A stretch of 64,000 bases of DNA, taken from Fomitopsis serialis. Lineage: Eukaryota > Basidiomycota > Agaricomycetes > Polyporales > Fomitopsidaceae. The stretch spans positions 1 to 64,000 of the forward strand of contig NW_025955002.1 in the NCBI RefSeq assembly GCF_022376445.1, given 5' to 3'. Made by a program: the position numbers and the translations under genes. The notes under the pieces are model-generated. The model made no database searches. It was not told the origin of the DNA and saw only the letters and a program-made list of their open reading frames with translations. Positions within the stretch are counted from its first letter, which is position 1, and every line of letters starts with the position of its first letter. Of the stretch, positions 34,561 through 47,722 are shown piece after piece.

Positions 34561-35785
34561 TCACGGTAGCGCAGTGCCGGCATTGATCGCGTTCGCAACC
34601 TGGCTCGTATTGGGGCGGTTGTGCGCATATCTGCGCATCGGCGGTATGAGCAAAGCTCACATGCTGCACACCTGGCTGTAACTTACCGTTCGTAGCTATC
34701 AATGTATAAATCTTCCGTACTACACGTCCGCTTAAAAGCAGGGTAGTTCAAGAGGCGATCGAGGTAAGTTCGGAATTGTGGCCCCTCGGGTACTGCGAAT
34801 CCGCGATAGTGGACGAGGACGTTGGTAGAGCGGAAGAGCCCTATGTTGCAGTGTCAGCGCTGCGATTTTTTTTTGCAGACAAGACACCTACAGGGCCCGG
34901 CCATGACATCAGCTAGGCTGAGGGTGCCGCCCTCTCGCCATAAACCGAAGTTTGATTCGCTCTCTTTCTCAGCCCGTTGGAAGAGCTTGATGAGGCCATT
35001 GATGGCCTCCACAAAGTCTCTTGCACCTTGGATCTGTTTTTCTACGTGAAGGCCAGTATCAGCACTAGTTGCAGACGACGACTTTGTACAACCGGGCATG
35101 CCTTCGTCTTGCGCTTGGACGTAGCGATAGAAGGCGGGAATCAGTGTGCGATCGACATGATCAGCTTGTAGACGTATGAGAGCCCGCGCGTCTGATGATG
35201 TCCTCAGCATTGTGTAAATGCAAGATAGAGTTGAAGTGCTTCATACATGGCTCGGTTATAGGGGGGAGTAGGCTTTGTTTCGTCTTGGATGCTGCAACAC
35301 TGATTGAAACGATACAATATAAGCGCTCCATACGCGTGAACGCCAGAGGCACCTACTCCTCCAAAAACTCCAGTATCACCGTGCTCTCATTCACGGCTCG
35401 TGGAGGATTGTAGTTCTCCAGTCTCAAACCTGGTACGAGACCCTTTGGGGACACCTCGAGGAGATCGGCCGGTTTCTTATACGGATCGACTTCATCTGCG
35501 ATAGCCATCGCTCACAGTCAGCAACGCCTTCATTCAGCCTGAGAGGCGCTAGCCACGGACAGTACTAGTGTTCTGTTAGCCAACCGTACTGTTCTCGACT
35601 ATGAAACATACCTTATAATCAATTCCAAGATACTCAAACGCGACCCAGACGCGTTGGACGAAGGGACAGAAGCAGCTACCGAAGAGTGTGATGTCTTTGG
35701 GAGCACTGTGTGCCTCGGCGGTCTCCTTCGCTACGCCTGTGCACTGCAGGTGGTAGGATCTTCCACTGTCAGCTTTCGTGGACAT
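34561..35785 (-). CDS. Omega-type glutathione S-transferase, about 297 aa
   Basis: Exons complement(34561..34630, 34687..34840, 34892..35191, 35247..35299, 35357..35495, 35612..35785). The thioredoxin-like half has FGSCFCPFVQRVW, where the Cys of CPF is the expected omega-class active site, followed by EVDPYKKP, VSPKGLVPGL and NESTVILEFLED. The helical half has ARALIRLQADHV, LSLADVMAGPWLFR and NYPAFKRTCSTEDLYIDSYER, ending QVANAINAGTALP. Omega GSTs act as glutathione-dependent thiol transferases and reductases in detoxification. Five introns of 51-57 bases fit, apart from the first (about 116 bases). There exon 1 ends in phase 0 while exon 2 starts in phase 1, so one base appears to be missing or the junction is misplaced. 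Other junctions are exact. Confidence 0.85.
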
Positions 35786-36338
35786 GGGTGCTTGCAGTCC
35801 AATTGATGTTGTATGTGATCTGAGACTGCACGCACAACTATGTGAGTGTCAAGTCCAAGTTGCGAACGCGCCCGTCCCATCGTGAGCGGTGGACTGGTGA
35901 CTTCCACCACAGTCCATGCCGTCACTATTCACCACGGTCACATGTGCGCGTTGTCAGACCGTTCACTGACCTGCGTACCGATGCTCGCGAGGTGCGCACT
36001 CTAGCAGGGTAGTAGCGAGCAATGTGTGAGCGAAGAGAGAAGTCACGCTAGCAGTAGAAAGCGCACATACCCACCTGGGGATGATCCCCGCGGCATGATG
36101 CCGTCATACTCAAACGCAGCCACCAAGGCTTTACGCAGCGGGATCATTACAACACCGGATTTCATTGTTGTATCGTACTACATATTCCTTTGCGCTTCTC
36201 CACTCTTCATGATTCGTGAGACATTACACTGTGAGTTTTATGTGATACATCACATAGTTGTCCGATCCCCGTCATTGATACACTAGCAATCGCCGAACCG
36301 CAGGATAGTAAGAACATAGTTTAGATAGCTTCTTGATT
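35786..36338. other. Intergenic region between fimbrin and GST, no gene seen
   Basis: 553 bases between two genes on the same strand. They should include the fimbrin 3' UTR and the GST promoter. No frame with protein character. Confidence 0.5.
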
Positions 36339-38661
36339 TCACTGGCTGCCGATCGCCATAAGACTTCCGACGAATGTCATGATCTACGAGATCCATTAGC
36401 TGGCGCGACATAGCATAGGCGATGTGACAACGTACCAGACGTGGGCGGATGTCAACGATATCCTCAGGCACGAGGAAGATCAGGGCGTTCATCTTACGTG
36501 CGATAGAGATGGCGAGTTTCGCTGAAACAGAAGACTTCAGCTCTGCGAATGACACAACAAATGCATGGACGCACCATTCTGTCGGCGGTCTTCATACGGC
36601 CCGGTCTCATTGACTGGAATAATCAGGCTAGGGTCGACGATACCAGGGCGCAACGCCTCCAACAAGTCGAGGAAGAAAAGACCAGTAGTGAGCGAGGGAT
36701 CCTTGAAGGACCGGATCGGCTTGACGCCGGGCTTCGCCTTCTGAGCCGTCGTGTTCGCCCACTTGAGGATCTCCGTGTCGGTGATAGGACGACCCTTGCC
36801 CGAGAGCGAGCTAAGCGTCCTGGTGATGTTCATCCTGGAAGGAAGAACAGACATCAGCACGCAGTCCATGCGGCACATCCGTGTACAATGCTACTCACCG
36901 CATGAGCTGCCATACGAGCCCGAGAACAAGAGTCTTCGAGCCGTCGACGATGTCAGCGCCCTGGATGCCGACCATGTGCATCCCGTTCTGCCTCGCGAGC
37001 TCCACGGAGTAGTTGCAGTTCTCGACCTGCTTGAAGCGCGAGAGATTCGACTGGTTGGGCGTCACGCCTATGTCCTCCTCTTCCTCGCCGTCCATTGTCT
37101 GGTAGCTAGGAGCAGCACCCCCCTTCGGCTTGCTCACGCGCCGCCATACCACGCTGCCAGGGACAATCTTGTCGAACGCCTGCAGGATGATCAATCCGTC
37201 TTTGAGATCCTGGAACAGGTTGAACACGCCAGGCTCGACGCCGAGCGAGTTAAGCCAGAGCGTGAAGACGCGCGCCTCGCGCTCGCCCTCCGCGTCAAAG
37301 TCCTCGACTGCGCCGTAGTCCTTCGCTTCCTGCTCGTCTAGCGGGGCGAGGCCGGGGTGGTTGTTGAACAGGTTGGCGACGAACGCGAGGTTCAGGCGCG
37401 GGTTCCCGAGACCATGGACGCGGGCGTCAGGTACTTCCGGCACCCAATCCTATCCGCGTTCTGGAGCACCTCTTCCGCGCGCTGGCGCACATCGCGCGTC
37501 TGGAGAGGGGCGCGCGAGCATTCGTCTGGCTTGAGCTGGTTCAGGAGAACGGTGTAGTTCTCGCCGTCAGACACGTCGCGGCTGAAGTTGTTCACTCTGT
37601 AGCGCGGATAAGTGAATAGACGATCGGAACCATCGTAGAGCGTTACTGACCTGCGGTGCCATCCTGCAGCCTTCAAGTGGTAGTTGAACCACCGCAGGAG
37701 GATCTGGTCGGGAGTCAAGCGGAGGAGGTCCTCAATGGTCTCACCCTCCTCACACAGACGGTAGAGCTCGGGGTGGATCTTGATGTCCACCTGTGCGAGC
37801 AGTCCTCTCCGGATGACCTGCCAGATGAGACCGAGAATCAAGTGCTCCCTGCCCTCCGCGATGTCCGTAGGCCCGATGTTCACGACGGAGCATCCAATCG
37901 CCTTCGCGGACATGATAACGACGTTGTTGTTTTCAGTCATCTGAAACGCGTTCAAGGGCTTGCGCGGTGTTGGCTTGTTCAACACACGCGGATCGATCGT
38001 GTCGGGCACGGAGTCGTTGATGAGCTTACAGAGGATGAGACCGTCTCTGCACTCGTCGAAGAGCTGCATCGTATTCGTAGGGATCGGTAGGCGATGCGCA
38101 ATGTCTGAGTCGCCTTCCAGCACCTACATGATAACGTTTGGTGAGTGCCCTATAGGATTGTACACTGGAGCTACGTACGGAGTTGATGTGATTTGTGAAT
38201 TCTGCCCGTTCATCTTCGTTGATGGTGTGGCTCACGTTCGCGTTAGACCCCTGGACGGTGACCTTGCCCTTGTGCGAAGGCAGCATGGATGCAGGAGCCT
38301 GCGTCTTCATCTTTGCGTTCAGCTGCATCAATAGCCTGGATTCAGCACAAAGGGCAAGACAGAGGCAATGCAACGCACCTCGACCCAGTCCTCCAACTCG
38401 AGCTTCCCGCTTGCGTCCACCTGCACATGCTTCAAGGTCTCTCGTGCAGCATCGTAGGACTTCCCCGATGCCTGTAGTACTTGCAACGCGCTTGATTTGT
38501 CGACGCGACCGGGAGTGTCGGTGTGGATCGAGCTGCCGGGCTTGTAAGATCGCAGATTCCGCATGCGATGGTTCTAAGACGTACTTGAAGCGGCTGATGA
38601 GGTCAAACATCTCATCTTGAGAGACCTCCGGGAACTTCTTGCGCAAACGTAGGGCATCCAT
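36339..38661 (-). CDS. SAC6: Fimbrin (Sac6), actin-bundling protein, about 645 aa, one missing base
   Basis: Exons complement(36339..36383, 36436..36521, 36575..36834, 36899..37596, 37651..38123, 38179..38322, 38379..38532, 38585..38661), introns 52-64 bases. The N-terminus is a degenerate EF-hand region (PGRVDKSSALQVL...VDASGKLELEDWVE), followed by four calponin-homology segments including LINDSVPDTIDPRVLN, NPRLNLAFVANLFNNHP, FDKIVPGSVVWRRV and LLEALRPGIVDPSL. The C-terminus is MTFVGSLMAIGSQ. Fimbrin cross-links actin filaments in cables and patches. At the CCC run 37405-37407 (plus strand) the frame breaks inside the conserved SMVSGNPRLN block; one more G on the coding strand restores it. 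In a conserved gene intact elsewhere, sequence error is the best explanation. Confidence 0.92.
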
Positions 38662-39102
38662 GGTGGTTTAGCGGGAGGGGACGGGTAAAGTAGAGGAGGG
38701 TTTGGTAGAGAGCAGTGATTCCTCCGCAGTGACGTCGCGCGCTGCCTGATATAGTCCTGCGGTCACGGACTGCGCTCACACAGCATCCACGAACTTTGCT
38801 ACGCACCGAACTGTGGACGTTGCCTCTGCTGCGCTCAAATGCGAGAAGGTATGTAGCTATATGTATGTCGGTAGATCCACATGGCTGCTAAGTAGGCGAA
38901 GACGGCAGCCACCAGCGGAGATCGATGCGGACTGGATTGAGTTTCCGTGCCGGCAGGCTGTTAGCGGGCATCTTGAGGCGGAGCTTGAATACCTCCGAGA
39001 ACAACGGTCCGCAACGTTTATGTTACTTGCGTACTCGTCCCGGTCAGTGATTCAGTAGCAGTAGTACAGGGTGCAGTTCCAATGGCATCAGGCGCGTTCT
39101 AT
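38662..39102. other. Fimbrin promoter region, no gene seen
   Basis: 441 bases between the fimbrin start and the amidase stop on the same strand. No protein-like frame and no clear TATA box. Confidence 0.5.
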
Positions 39103-41152
39103 CTAGTCGTCTGACTCGAATAATACATAGGCTTTCCCTTCCTTCTTCAATAAACTCTCAATAACCTTCATACCTTCGAGCACCTTCTCTTCTTCGAGAC
39201 GCTTCCCCACAATCTGCACACCAACCGGTAAGCCGTGCATCTGCTGCGCGTCGTACATCCGGTATTGAGCAGCTTCGATCGCGTTCTTCGGTTTGAATGC
39301 ACCGAGCGCGTCGAGTGCGGCGTCGACGTGCGTCACAGGGAGCACCCCAGCCGAGTAGTCAAGCTACGATAAACGGATGCATGAATACCAGGAGATAGCA
39401 CGCTCATGGAAACGAAGCTCACAATATTCCAAAGGAACGTGTACCCGCACGCCTTCCACCCCGCCTTCATCCCTCCAATCGGCGGAGCAGGCAACGAATT
39501 GGGCACCGTCAAGATAAAGTCAATAGAGTTCGCATGCACGAACTCGAACCACCGCTCGCGGTAGCTTTCTCGTTGCGAAACGAGGGCGAGGTACTCCGGC
39601 ACGCTCTTCTCGTACCAGCTCTCCACGAGCCCAGCATAGATCTCGTCCTGCTTGATGTAGCGTAGGTACCAGGTGTACAGCTTCCTCAGGAAGTGGGGCA
39701 CGCGGAACATCGCCGCAGCTTCCTGCACGCCTGGGTCATTCGTCTCGCCCGTGCGCATGGGTTTCATGCATGTTTTAGCTGTGGAAGTCTTGAGATCTTT
39801 GATCAAAGCACCTGAAAGAGGGCCTACCTCCGTCCGACATGAGCAATTGAGAGGCGATCTTGAGGCCTTCATATGAACTCGGCGAGTCATTACTGTAAAG
39901 CGTCCGTATACAGGTCAGTGCTATCTCGAATAAAAAGTGGTTGCAGGCACATACATAGGGAACACTTCGTGTCCATTGGCTTCAAGGACGGAAACCACCT
40001 CCTGTAATGCGCGCCGACAGGCGGGTGAAGGCGTTATCACACCTATAGAATGCATTGAGCTCCATTCTCCGCGAAACAGCGAGACTCCGCGAACCGTCGT
40101 CCCACAGTACACCCCACCGGATCGGCTTTGACTCAGAAAGGTTAACCTCACGCCAAGGTAACGAAAGCACCTATGGGCAATACACATGAGGACACCTGCC
40201 TTCGAATGCAACTTCACACTTACCGAATGGTCGTATTCCCATGGCTTCATGCTCATGATTGCCCGCCAAAACATCTCTAGATCCTCAAGAGTGCGCGTCA
40301 TAGGCGAGTACACGGCCGGAATACCCTCTTGACCCGGCATACTCGTAGGATTACCAGTCTTCAAAAACCGATGCATCGACGCCTTTATGGTATATATACC
40401 TGAGTAGTGCCTGGGGCGACATCAGCGCAACTCCAAACGTCTGACAACATGCACGTACGCCGGAGCGCGTACAGAGCCTGCGACGTCCGTCCCGATACCA
40501 AGGCGCGAGCCCCCGTACGCGAGTAGCGCGCCCTCACCACCGGTCGACCCTCCGGGAGTATACTTCTTGTTCCATACATTAGTCGTCGTCCCAAAAACAT
40601 CATTCGAGCACTCCAATGATAACAGCGTGATCGGGACGTTCGTTTTCACGAACGGCACCGCGCCGGCGTCCCGCAGGAGCCGCACCAGCGCAGACTCCTT
40701 CTGCATCGGCTTGCCCACCCATGCAGAGTAGCCGATGCACGAGTCGTAGCCCGGGATGGCGGACGTGTCCTTCAGACTGACAGGCATGCCCGCGAGCGGG
40801 CCCTGCTTATCGCATATCTTCGCCCACTCCTCCGCGGTGGGGATGAGGATCTCCGTGAGGCAGTTCGTCGCTGCGTGGGCCTTCAGCGCTTTCTTGCCGT
40901 ACGCTGCGAGGATGTCCGGCGGGCTGAGGGACCCGCCTTGGACGCCTGCGACGATTTGGGACGCAGGCTGAGCGAGGATGCTCTTATCTGCTGAGCTCAG
41001 CGGGGCATGGTAGACTGGCGGGAGGCCCTCGATGCGATCCCTGCGCTCCTGTTGCTTCGAAGCGCTATTACCGTAGCAGTCAGGTCGGCTATCATGAAGG
41101 GTGTATGGTGTAGTACTCACCAGGCTTTCCGGTGGGCCAGAAACGAGAACAT
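39103..41152 (-). CDS. Amidase-signature enzyme of the fatty-acid amide hydrolase type, 556 aa
   Basis: CDS complement(39103..39363, 39423..39778, 39828..39892, 39955..40042, 40095..40170, 40224..40410, 40459..41064, 41121..41152), 1671 bases, seven introns of 48-62 bases, all in phase. The start MFSFLAHRKACASKQ is chosen because exon 1 splices cleanly and matches fungal relatives. The Ser-cisSer-Lys triad is visible: K109 in VSLKDT, S184 in PGGSTGGEG, S208 in DVAGSVR. The spacings of 75 and 24 equal those of mammalian FAAH (K142, S217, S241). Later blocks are IPAVYSPMTRTLEDLEMFWRA, PIRWGVLWDDG, TPSPACRRAL and YRMYDAQQMHGLPVGVQIVG. It hydrolyses amide bonds; the substrate cannot be told. Yeast/Aspergillus acetamidase (amdS) is in the same family. 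Confidence 0.93.
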
Positions 41153-44100
41153 CGCCGCGACCCAGCTGCTGACACTCGCGTGAAGAGTGAGCGCAGCCTG
41201 TTGGACATGGCTGGTATGATGACACGGTACTTAAGCACTCCCACGAGAGTTCGGTGCTATATCAGCACTGAGCTGGGCCTAGCACGAGATCATGGGAGTA
41301 GACCAAACGGAGCTTCGAAGGCTTCTGAAGATAATAGCGGTTTACGGCAGTCGATAAGGTGTACCTAGTTCGTCACAGGACCAGAGTCAAGTGGTGAGTG
41401 TGAGCGTTGAATGAACGAACCATGAACTAGACCATCAGTTCCTAACAAACGAGTTTTCCGCAAGTGAGTATGCAGAGTCTGAAGGGACCTCGAAGCTCGA
41501 GCGAAACAGAGGTGGGGGCGTGAGGCAGACCGACTTTGTGTGAATGCAGAGCGCTCATCGGCAGGCGCTACTCGTAACGCTGTTCACCACACTTCAACGT
41601 TTCAACGTTCTTCAACACTCGGTGAGATGGTCACTGTCAGCTGCGTCTAACGTGCGCCGCTGGCTGCAAGATGGGTCGAGAGCACCAGCCGGTCACCAGG
41701 GAGGACCCGCCAGCGACTTCTGTATGTGCGAGCCTGAGTCTATTCTGTCTTAGCCTACACTGCGACTTGATCAGAGTGGATCGCCGTATGCAGTCAAGGC
41801 CAGTGCCAGAGGTGGTCGACCGAGTGCCGCTGCGTGATGAACTTGAATATGGGCTCCGAGTCTAGGAAGGGGAGTGCAAGGAGTTCGATTCGGAGGAGCA
41901 GGTTGTGCCATTATGGTGAGTATTCGACTTTGCATGCTCGCCGCACACATGCGGGGCCTTGCTTGATGGATGGGTGCTCGGGAACATCGCCGCGGGAGAT
42001 TCTACAAGGCCACCTCGTACGAGTGTAAAACTCGATGCCCGGTGGGGGGGCTGCCGGAGAGTGGTCGATAGGTGTCGAGCCTGCCCGTCGGCAAGTCTGC
42101 CTACTAATAGTGGAGGTACAGCCCCCGAGCGGCACGCACGGGCTGAGAACGTTCTTGCGACCACCATCGTTTCCGAAACAGGACTTTGAACGATCCGCCG
42201 ACAGTCCACATCGGGGTATCGTGCTGGAGGTGCTGAGAACGGTAGGTAAGGTGCCTTCCAGCGGTGAAGCGGCACAAGTACATGCCTGTGGTTCATTTGT
42301 GACGGCGCAACCCTTCTCCGGGCGTCTTTCAACTTCGTAGGTCGACATAGGCCGTCGTTGCTCGCAGGCTACGACGAGTAGCCTGAGACGTGTGTGGTGT
42401 CACTTTACTCGTGTGTGTCCCCAGTGCAATAGCCAAAAACATCAGAAGCTGATTCGATAACACACAGAATGGACCTTTCATCGACGGTGCTACGGGAGGC
42501 TAGAAACTAACCCCTCCTATAACAGCAGCAAGAAGTCATATATTCAGTCCTTGTCCCCGCAATGGGCGTAAGGGGTGCGTACGACCTGGGGTCCGAGTCA
42601 TTTGGTTCGACGAGTATTCGCGATCTGAAGTACGACGCACTGTTTGCCTTGCATATAGGTCCGCAGTACACTGTGCTGGAGGTCAGGTTAGCGAACGCTG
42701 ATCCAGTGAGTACTCGCCGACTGACCGCTATTACCTGGAGACCGTAATGCTACGTGGTCGTAGACTGAACACGGGAGTTCACAGATCTGTCAGAGTTGCC
42801 AGCTCGGCGCAGTTGACAAAGTGACATGGTGTCCCTCGTTGGAAACGTTAAACAGGGAGAAATCGAAGATACGCTTCACTGTGGTAGCAAACACGACTGG
42901 CCACCGTGTTCGCGAGGTATTCGGTAACGGGGTCGCTCGTTGCAAACACCAGACGGCAGCGCCGCTAGAACACCATTGGCTGGCCAATCTGTCGGACGGC
43001 AGCTAGCCCGGCGCCGTTAATGGTCACCACAAATGCAACGTCGCCAGAGCGTCGCCCGACGTCCAGCGCCCATGCCCTATCCCAGCCCGTCTTCGCCTCT
43101 GGTTAGACCGTCGCGCCCGTTGTCGTGTCTGGCGGAATCAACCCTGAGCCTCCTGCCTCGCGCCTCAACCTCCAGCGATGCCGCCACGAAGTTCGTTACC
43201 GCATCCAGACGCCCGTTGCAGAAATATATCATCAGCCCTGAAGGGATTTGCGGGACCAGATGTGCTTGCGTGCGCAGAAGTCGCTCACGACGGTGAGAGA
43301 ACGGGACAGATTCAGTTGTCTCCGTGGCGCGTCAGGCCAGCGCGGCTCGCGAGTCGCCGCCACTTTCCCCCTCCCACAGTCTTGGGTGTTCTACAGCGTT
43401 TCATCCGTCATGCAACTCTCGACCGCAACTCAGACCGCGACAGGAAGTCAAACTCTTGGCTGGCCTTCGTCACAAGTACTGCCAGCAGCCGCACACGCGC
43501 CCCCATGGTGCCAGTCGCATTCGCAGCTCCGTTGATTTGTCACTTGGGTACTATAGTCAAGAACCCTGCGCTTTAACACCACACCGTGACCTTCGTACTC
43601 GCAAGGCGTTCTGGAGACATCGTCACAGGGGTAGCTGTTCGGAGTGGTCGGTGGGATGGCCCAACTCATCGTAAGCACTCTTCACGGATGTATCATTACG
43701 GCTGAGTATCAAAACAATTCTTTCTCCAATCGTTGCCACTGATTTTGTGACAGTGGTCCCCCACAACTTGAGTACATGATGGCACAATATAGCAGTATCC
43801 TCTACCGGCTATCGGTCTGAATCTGCGTCACTTGTCTCCTCTCCCGAGTCATCGTCGCCATTGGTGCCATTGACACCCTCCGCCACCGTCGTTGGGACAA
43901 TCCCGCAGCATGCATCACAATCGTTCCGGTTTCTGTCCATCACGAGATGCTGATCGACCAACATTCTGCAGGTGCGTCATTAATATGCAACGTCACGCCG
44001 CACCGCACCGCACACTCACTCTTGGTCGCACTCGTTCGGACAGTCATGCTCGTGCCTCTTGTGGCGCACACTTATCCTGCATGCGGTCCTGTTGCAGTCG

Positions 44101-45118
44101 ATCTATGTCAACTCGTGTCACGGCGTCGACGGTCAACATCTCGTGAAGGCTGCTCACGTAGTGACGCCTGGTCTGGACTTGGTGTCCGCATTCGTACCTG
44201 CAGTAGGTGACTAGGTGGTAACACATCGTCAGGGTAGGAGGCGAAAGTGTGTCTGCCTCTTGGGACATGTGGTGACCCACCGGTGTTTTTATACGGGTGA
44301 TAACCCATCCGGGGCCTTGGAGTTGTGGTCCATCCGAGTCGCGTTGGGCCGAGGGATGATCACGGCGCCTTGAAGTTTGAAGCTGGAGCCCCGAGCCAAT
44401 TCGTCGGGTACGTGGCTATCTCACCCCTATGATTCTGAACCCGTGTCTTCTAAATTGCGAGGAGCATCGAATTGCGTCTTGGAGGATCCGTGCGCTGTTC
44501 GACAAATCACAACAGTGGGAATGAGGCATGTACGCGGGCAGCATTGACAGAAGCGTACGGTTGGTCCGGACCTTTTGATCCCACCCTTCGCAGCGGGACT
44601 GTGTCCAGGTCTCATCCCACGCGTGGTGGCCGCGCAGGTCCTACCTTCCTGCGTCAGGTGGCCGCTAGTCAGGATTGCCACCACAAGATTGCGACAGCCA
44701 TGCTGTTGCTGTGTTGTAGCAGCACGGTAGTTGCGTACTGTTGTCATAAGTCAACTCGCGAAAATTGACTATGCAGTAATTTTGTTCTGCTACTCATGCT
44801 GTCTCTTGGCGATGGTCAACAATAGTTGTCATTATCGCTCAGAATTGCGATGATTATATAGCCATACTGTACTGTGTTTCGATCCTGTGAGTAAAATGAC
44901 TGATTAATCCAACGTTGAACGCATGATTTCGAGGATTATTTGCACATGTTAGAAACCGAAGGCGTTGCACAACAGAGCCAAACAAACGCCAGGCGAAAAC
45001 GACGTCATCTGCTCATAATTTGTTTACAATGTAAGTTTATAGCGACTTTCTCACAGACCACCATCTTGCTGTAAAGTTGAAGTTCAGATCCGGTTGATCC
45101 TTACTCTGACTGCCTCAA
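41153..45118. other. 4 kb divergent intergenic region, no gene seen
   Basis: It lies between the divergent amidase and SET/MYND genes and must contain both promoters. Frames of 80-145 codons occur around 41.9-42.3 and 43.0-43.7 kb on both strands, but their composition is random and no domain or splice model supports them. Confidence 0.5.
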
Positions 45119-47318
45119 ATGTCGTTCGAAAGCCTACGTTCCTCGCGAAAAGCAAAAGAGGCCAAGTCATTCGTACAGAATGCAGCCATCACGAAGACGG
45201 AGAGTCCTTCCGAGCAAGTGGGCGGGAAACGACATGAAAAAGATGTTGCGGCAAATCAGTTTCGGGTAGGCGACCTTACTTCGGAACAGGCGCAACTTCA
45301 ACCTTTCCAAGTCCGAAAATCCAGCATAGCGGGTCGGGGTGTGTTCACTGCGCAGGCCCATAAACCTGGTAAGTGTTTCCAAAAGTTCCTCACATGGGCT
45401 AAATGATCTGAAAAAGTACAGGGAGCGTGATCACAGCGGTCAAGCCCTATGTTAGCGTGTTGTCTACGCCGTATCTAGCGGAGTTTTGTACGAATTGCAG
45501 TAGTGCTCCGAAACCACCCGCGAAGCTGAAGAGGTGCACCAGATGCCGCGTCGTGTGGTATTGCGAAGATGTGGGTATATCTTCGCGCTTGTCAGTGTCT
45601 CGGATGATGCGGCTTACGCCTCCTTACCCCAGAAATGCCAGACAATTGACTGGAGCGTCCACAAGTACGAGTGCAGAGCGTTGCAGAAATGGGAAGAGTC
45701 CGCACCATCTAGCGCTAAGGTTCCTAGTGATGCTATTCGCTGTCTTGGACGGATCGTCTGGGGCTTCAAGCTGCAGGGTCTGGATAGCGAATGGGTGCGT
45801 CTGTATGTGTACCACAGAGCTGATGCTAACCCGGTCTCGGTCTACAGACAAGAGAAGTGAAACAATTTCAATCCCGTAAGTCGCAGTATTGTGCCACACA
45901 TCTCAGCCGCACTTACTATGTCCCCAGATAGAACTTCATTGCCGCCTTCCGCGTACGAGCCGTACACCCACATTGCACACTCCCTGATTCGCTATCTCGG
46001 CGTTGAGTCGCCCCTTGAGCTCGAACCCTTTGGCATCAAGTCTACTGCAGACCTCGTTGACACGATCTCCAGGGTATGCGCGCCCATTGATTGGGTCGGC
46101 TCGACTGATGTGGTGGTTGGCAGTTCACGACGAACGCGTTCACCCTGACGTCGTACGCACTCAGCCCTATCGGAGTGGCTTTATCCCCTATCACTGCGTC
46201 GATCAATCACTCCTGCGATCCCAATGCGGTCATAATCTTCCCTCGAATATGCGATCAACCTCACATGCAGGAGCCTCAGATGAATCTGGTCGTCATCAAT
46301 GGAATAGCACCTGGAGAAGAGGTACGGCAAGGCAGTAGTGCTACTGCAGCGATTGACGTATCGATGCGTCCCGTTTAGGTCACCATCTCGTATATCGATG
46401 TCACTCTGTCGCATGAGGACCGACAGAAAGCACTCAAAGAGACATACAACTTTGACTGCAAGTGCACGCTGTGCTCGACTCCACGCTACGACGATCCTCG
46501 CACCGCAATGTTCTGCCCTGCGCGATGCGGCGGAATCCGTCCTATCCCGACCGAAGGTTGGTCAACATGGTGTTCCCTCCGATGGCACTACTAAGAACGG
46601 AATAGACAGCAGTCCGCCGTGCAAGAAATGCAAGGCCACGACAGAAAACGTCGACGGCGAGCTTGACGCTCTCAATGTGGGACAAGAAGCACTAGGAAAG
46701 GCCACAGCAGTGCAACACACGGGTAAGGATGGCCAAATTCATATCGAGCGAGCGAGCGGCACTAAGAATTACACAGACCCACGGAAGGCAATCCAGCTTA
46801 CAACCAACATCATCCCCATCTTGATGTCTGCCGGACTGACTCCATCATGTCACCCCCTCCTCGCCATGACACGCCTGCACCAAGAGCTTCTCATCGCGTC
46901 TCTCTCTGGGTCAACGACGCAGGAAGCACTCGACGAGACGATCCGCACCGCGGCGAGGTACGTCGCCGGTCTCTTGGCCATCCTCCCGGCGGGACACCCA
47001 GTGCGCGGTGTCGCCCTCGCGGAACTCGGCAAGCTGCTTGCGGTGGACGAGCCGTCTCCGCCTGCGGACACGGCTGGCAGCGCAGACCGTTTCCCGCCCT
47101 CCGGATCCGCGCGCCTGAAGCTGGCGCACGAGACGCTGGTGAGAGCGAGGGGTGAGCTGTTGGTCGGATTCGGAACGGATAACAGCGGAGGGCTGGTCGG
47201 AAGGGAAGTGAGGGAGACCATAGTCCGGTTGGAGCAGGAGCTGGGCGCGTGGACACAGGGGATTAGGAATGCGCTGGACGATGTGAGGGCAGCAAGGTCC
47301 AGCGTCTCGAAAACTTAG
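45119..47318 (+). CDS. SET and MYND domain protein (SMYD-like methyltransferase), 607 aa
   Basis: CDS join(45119..45368, 45422..45570, 45633..45794, 45848..45875, 45928..46073, 46124..46321, 46379..46556, 46606..47318), 1824 bases, introns 49-62 bases, all in phase. The N-terminal SET part has SSIAGRGVFTAQ. It is split by a MYND zinc finger with the pattern CTNC...CTRC...YCEDKCQ...HKYEC. SET then continues with NHSCDPNAV, PGEEVTISYID and a post-SET Cys cluster FDCKCTLC. The C-terminal third is helical (RKAIQLTTNIIPIL...HPLLAMTRLHQELL), as in the SMYD C-terminal domain. Predicted lysine methyltransferase using S-adenosylmethionine; target unknown. Exon 4 is only 28 bases. Confidence 0.92.
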
Positions 47319-47722
47319 TATATGGAGGGCATCAGATGTGAGTCAACATGCTATTGGTACCATGGCTTATTGATATGCAGAGAGTTTACAAGTGGAATCT
47401 GATGAGTACAGCGTTTTGATTCAGACCACTTCCCCCATCCATAACAGCTGTCAATGCAATCGTCAATGCGGTAAGCCCGAGTAATATACATTCTAATCTC
47501 GACCACAGGTAAGTGACTCGACAAGCAGCTCGGATACACAGTGCGGAAGGAGGTTGTACGGATGTCGGAAACCAAGAAGTCATCCGGGGTTGACAAGCGG
47601 ATGTCCAATGGCTAACAGATATAAATGCGCTGCGTATCTCCCAACAAGCTTCAACACTTCAAGCTTTGCGCACTTTGGCACTGGCTGCCAGTCACCACTC
47701 ATTCGACTTCGACACTTACGCC
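47319..47722. other. Promoter region of kinase A
   Basis: 404 bases between the SET/MYND stop and kinase A. It holds CCAAT at 47605-47609 and the TATA box at 47620-47626. Confidence 0.5.
47620..47626 (+). promoter_or_regulatory. TATA box of kinase A
   Basis: TATAAAT about 100 bases before the ATG at 47723, with CCAAT about ten bases upstream of it. Confidence 0.5.

Noticed and set aside
41862..42340. Frames of about 100-156 codons on both strands in the 41-45 kb gap
   Set aside because: No domain, no intron model and mutually overlapping; random open frames in GC-rich DNA.
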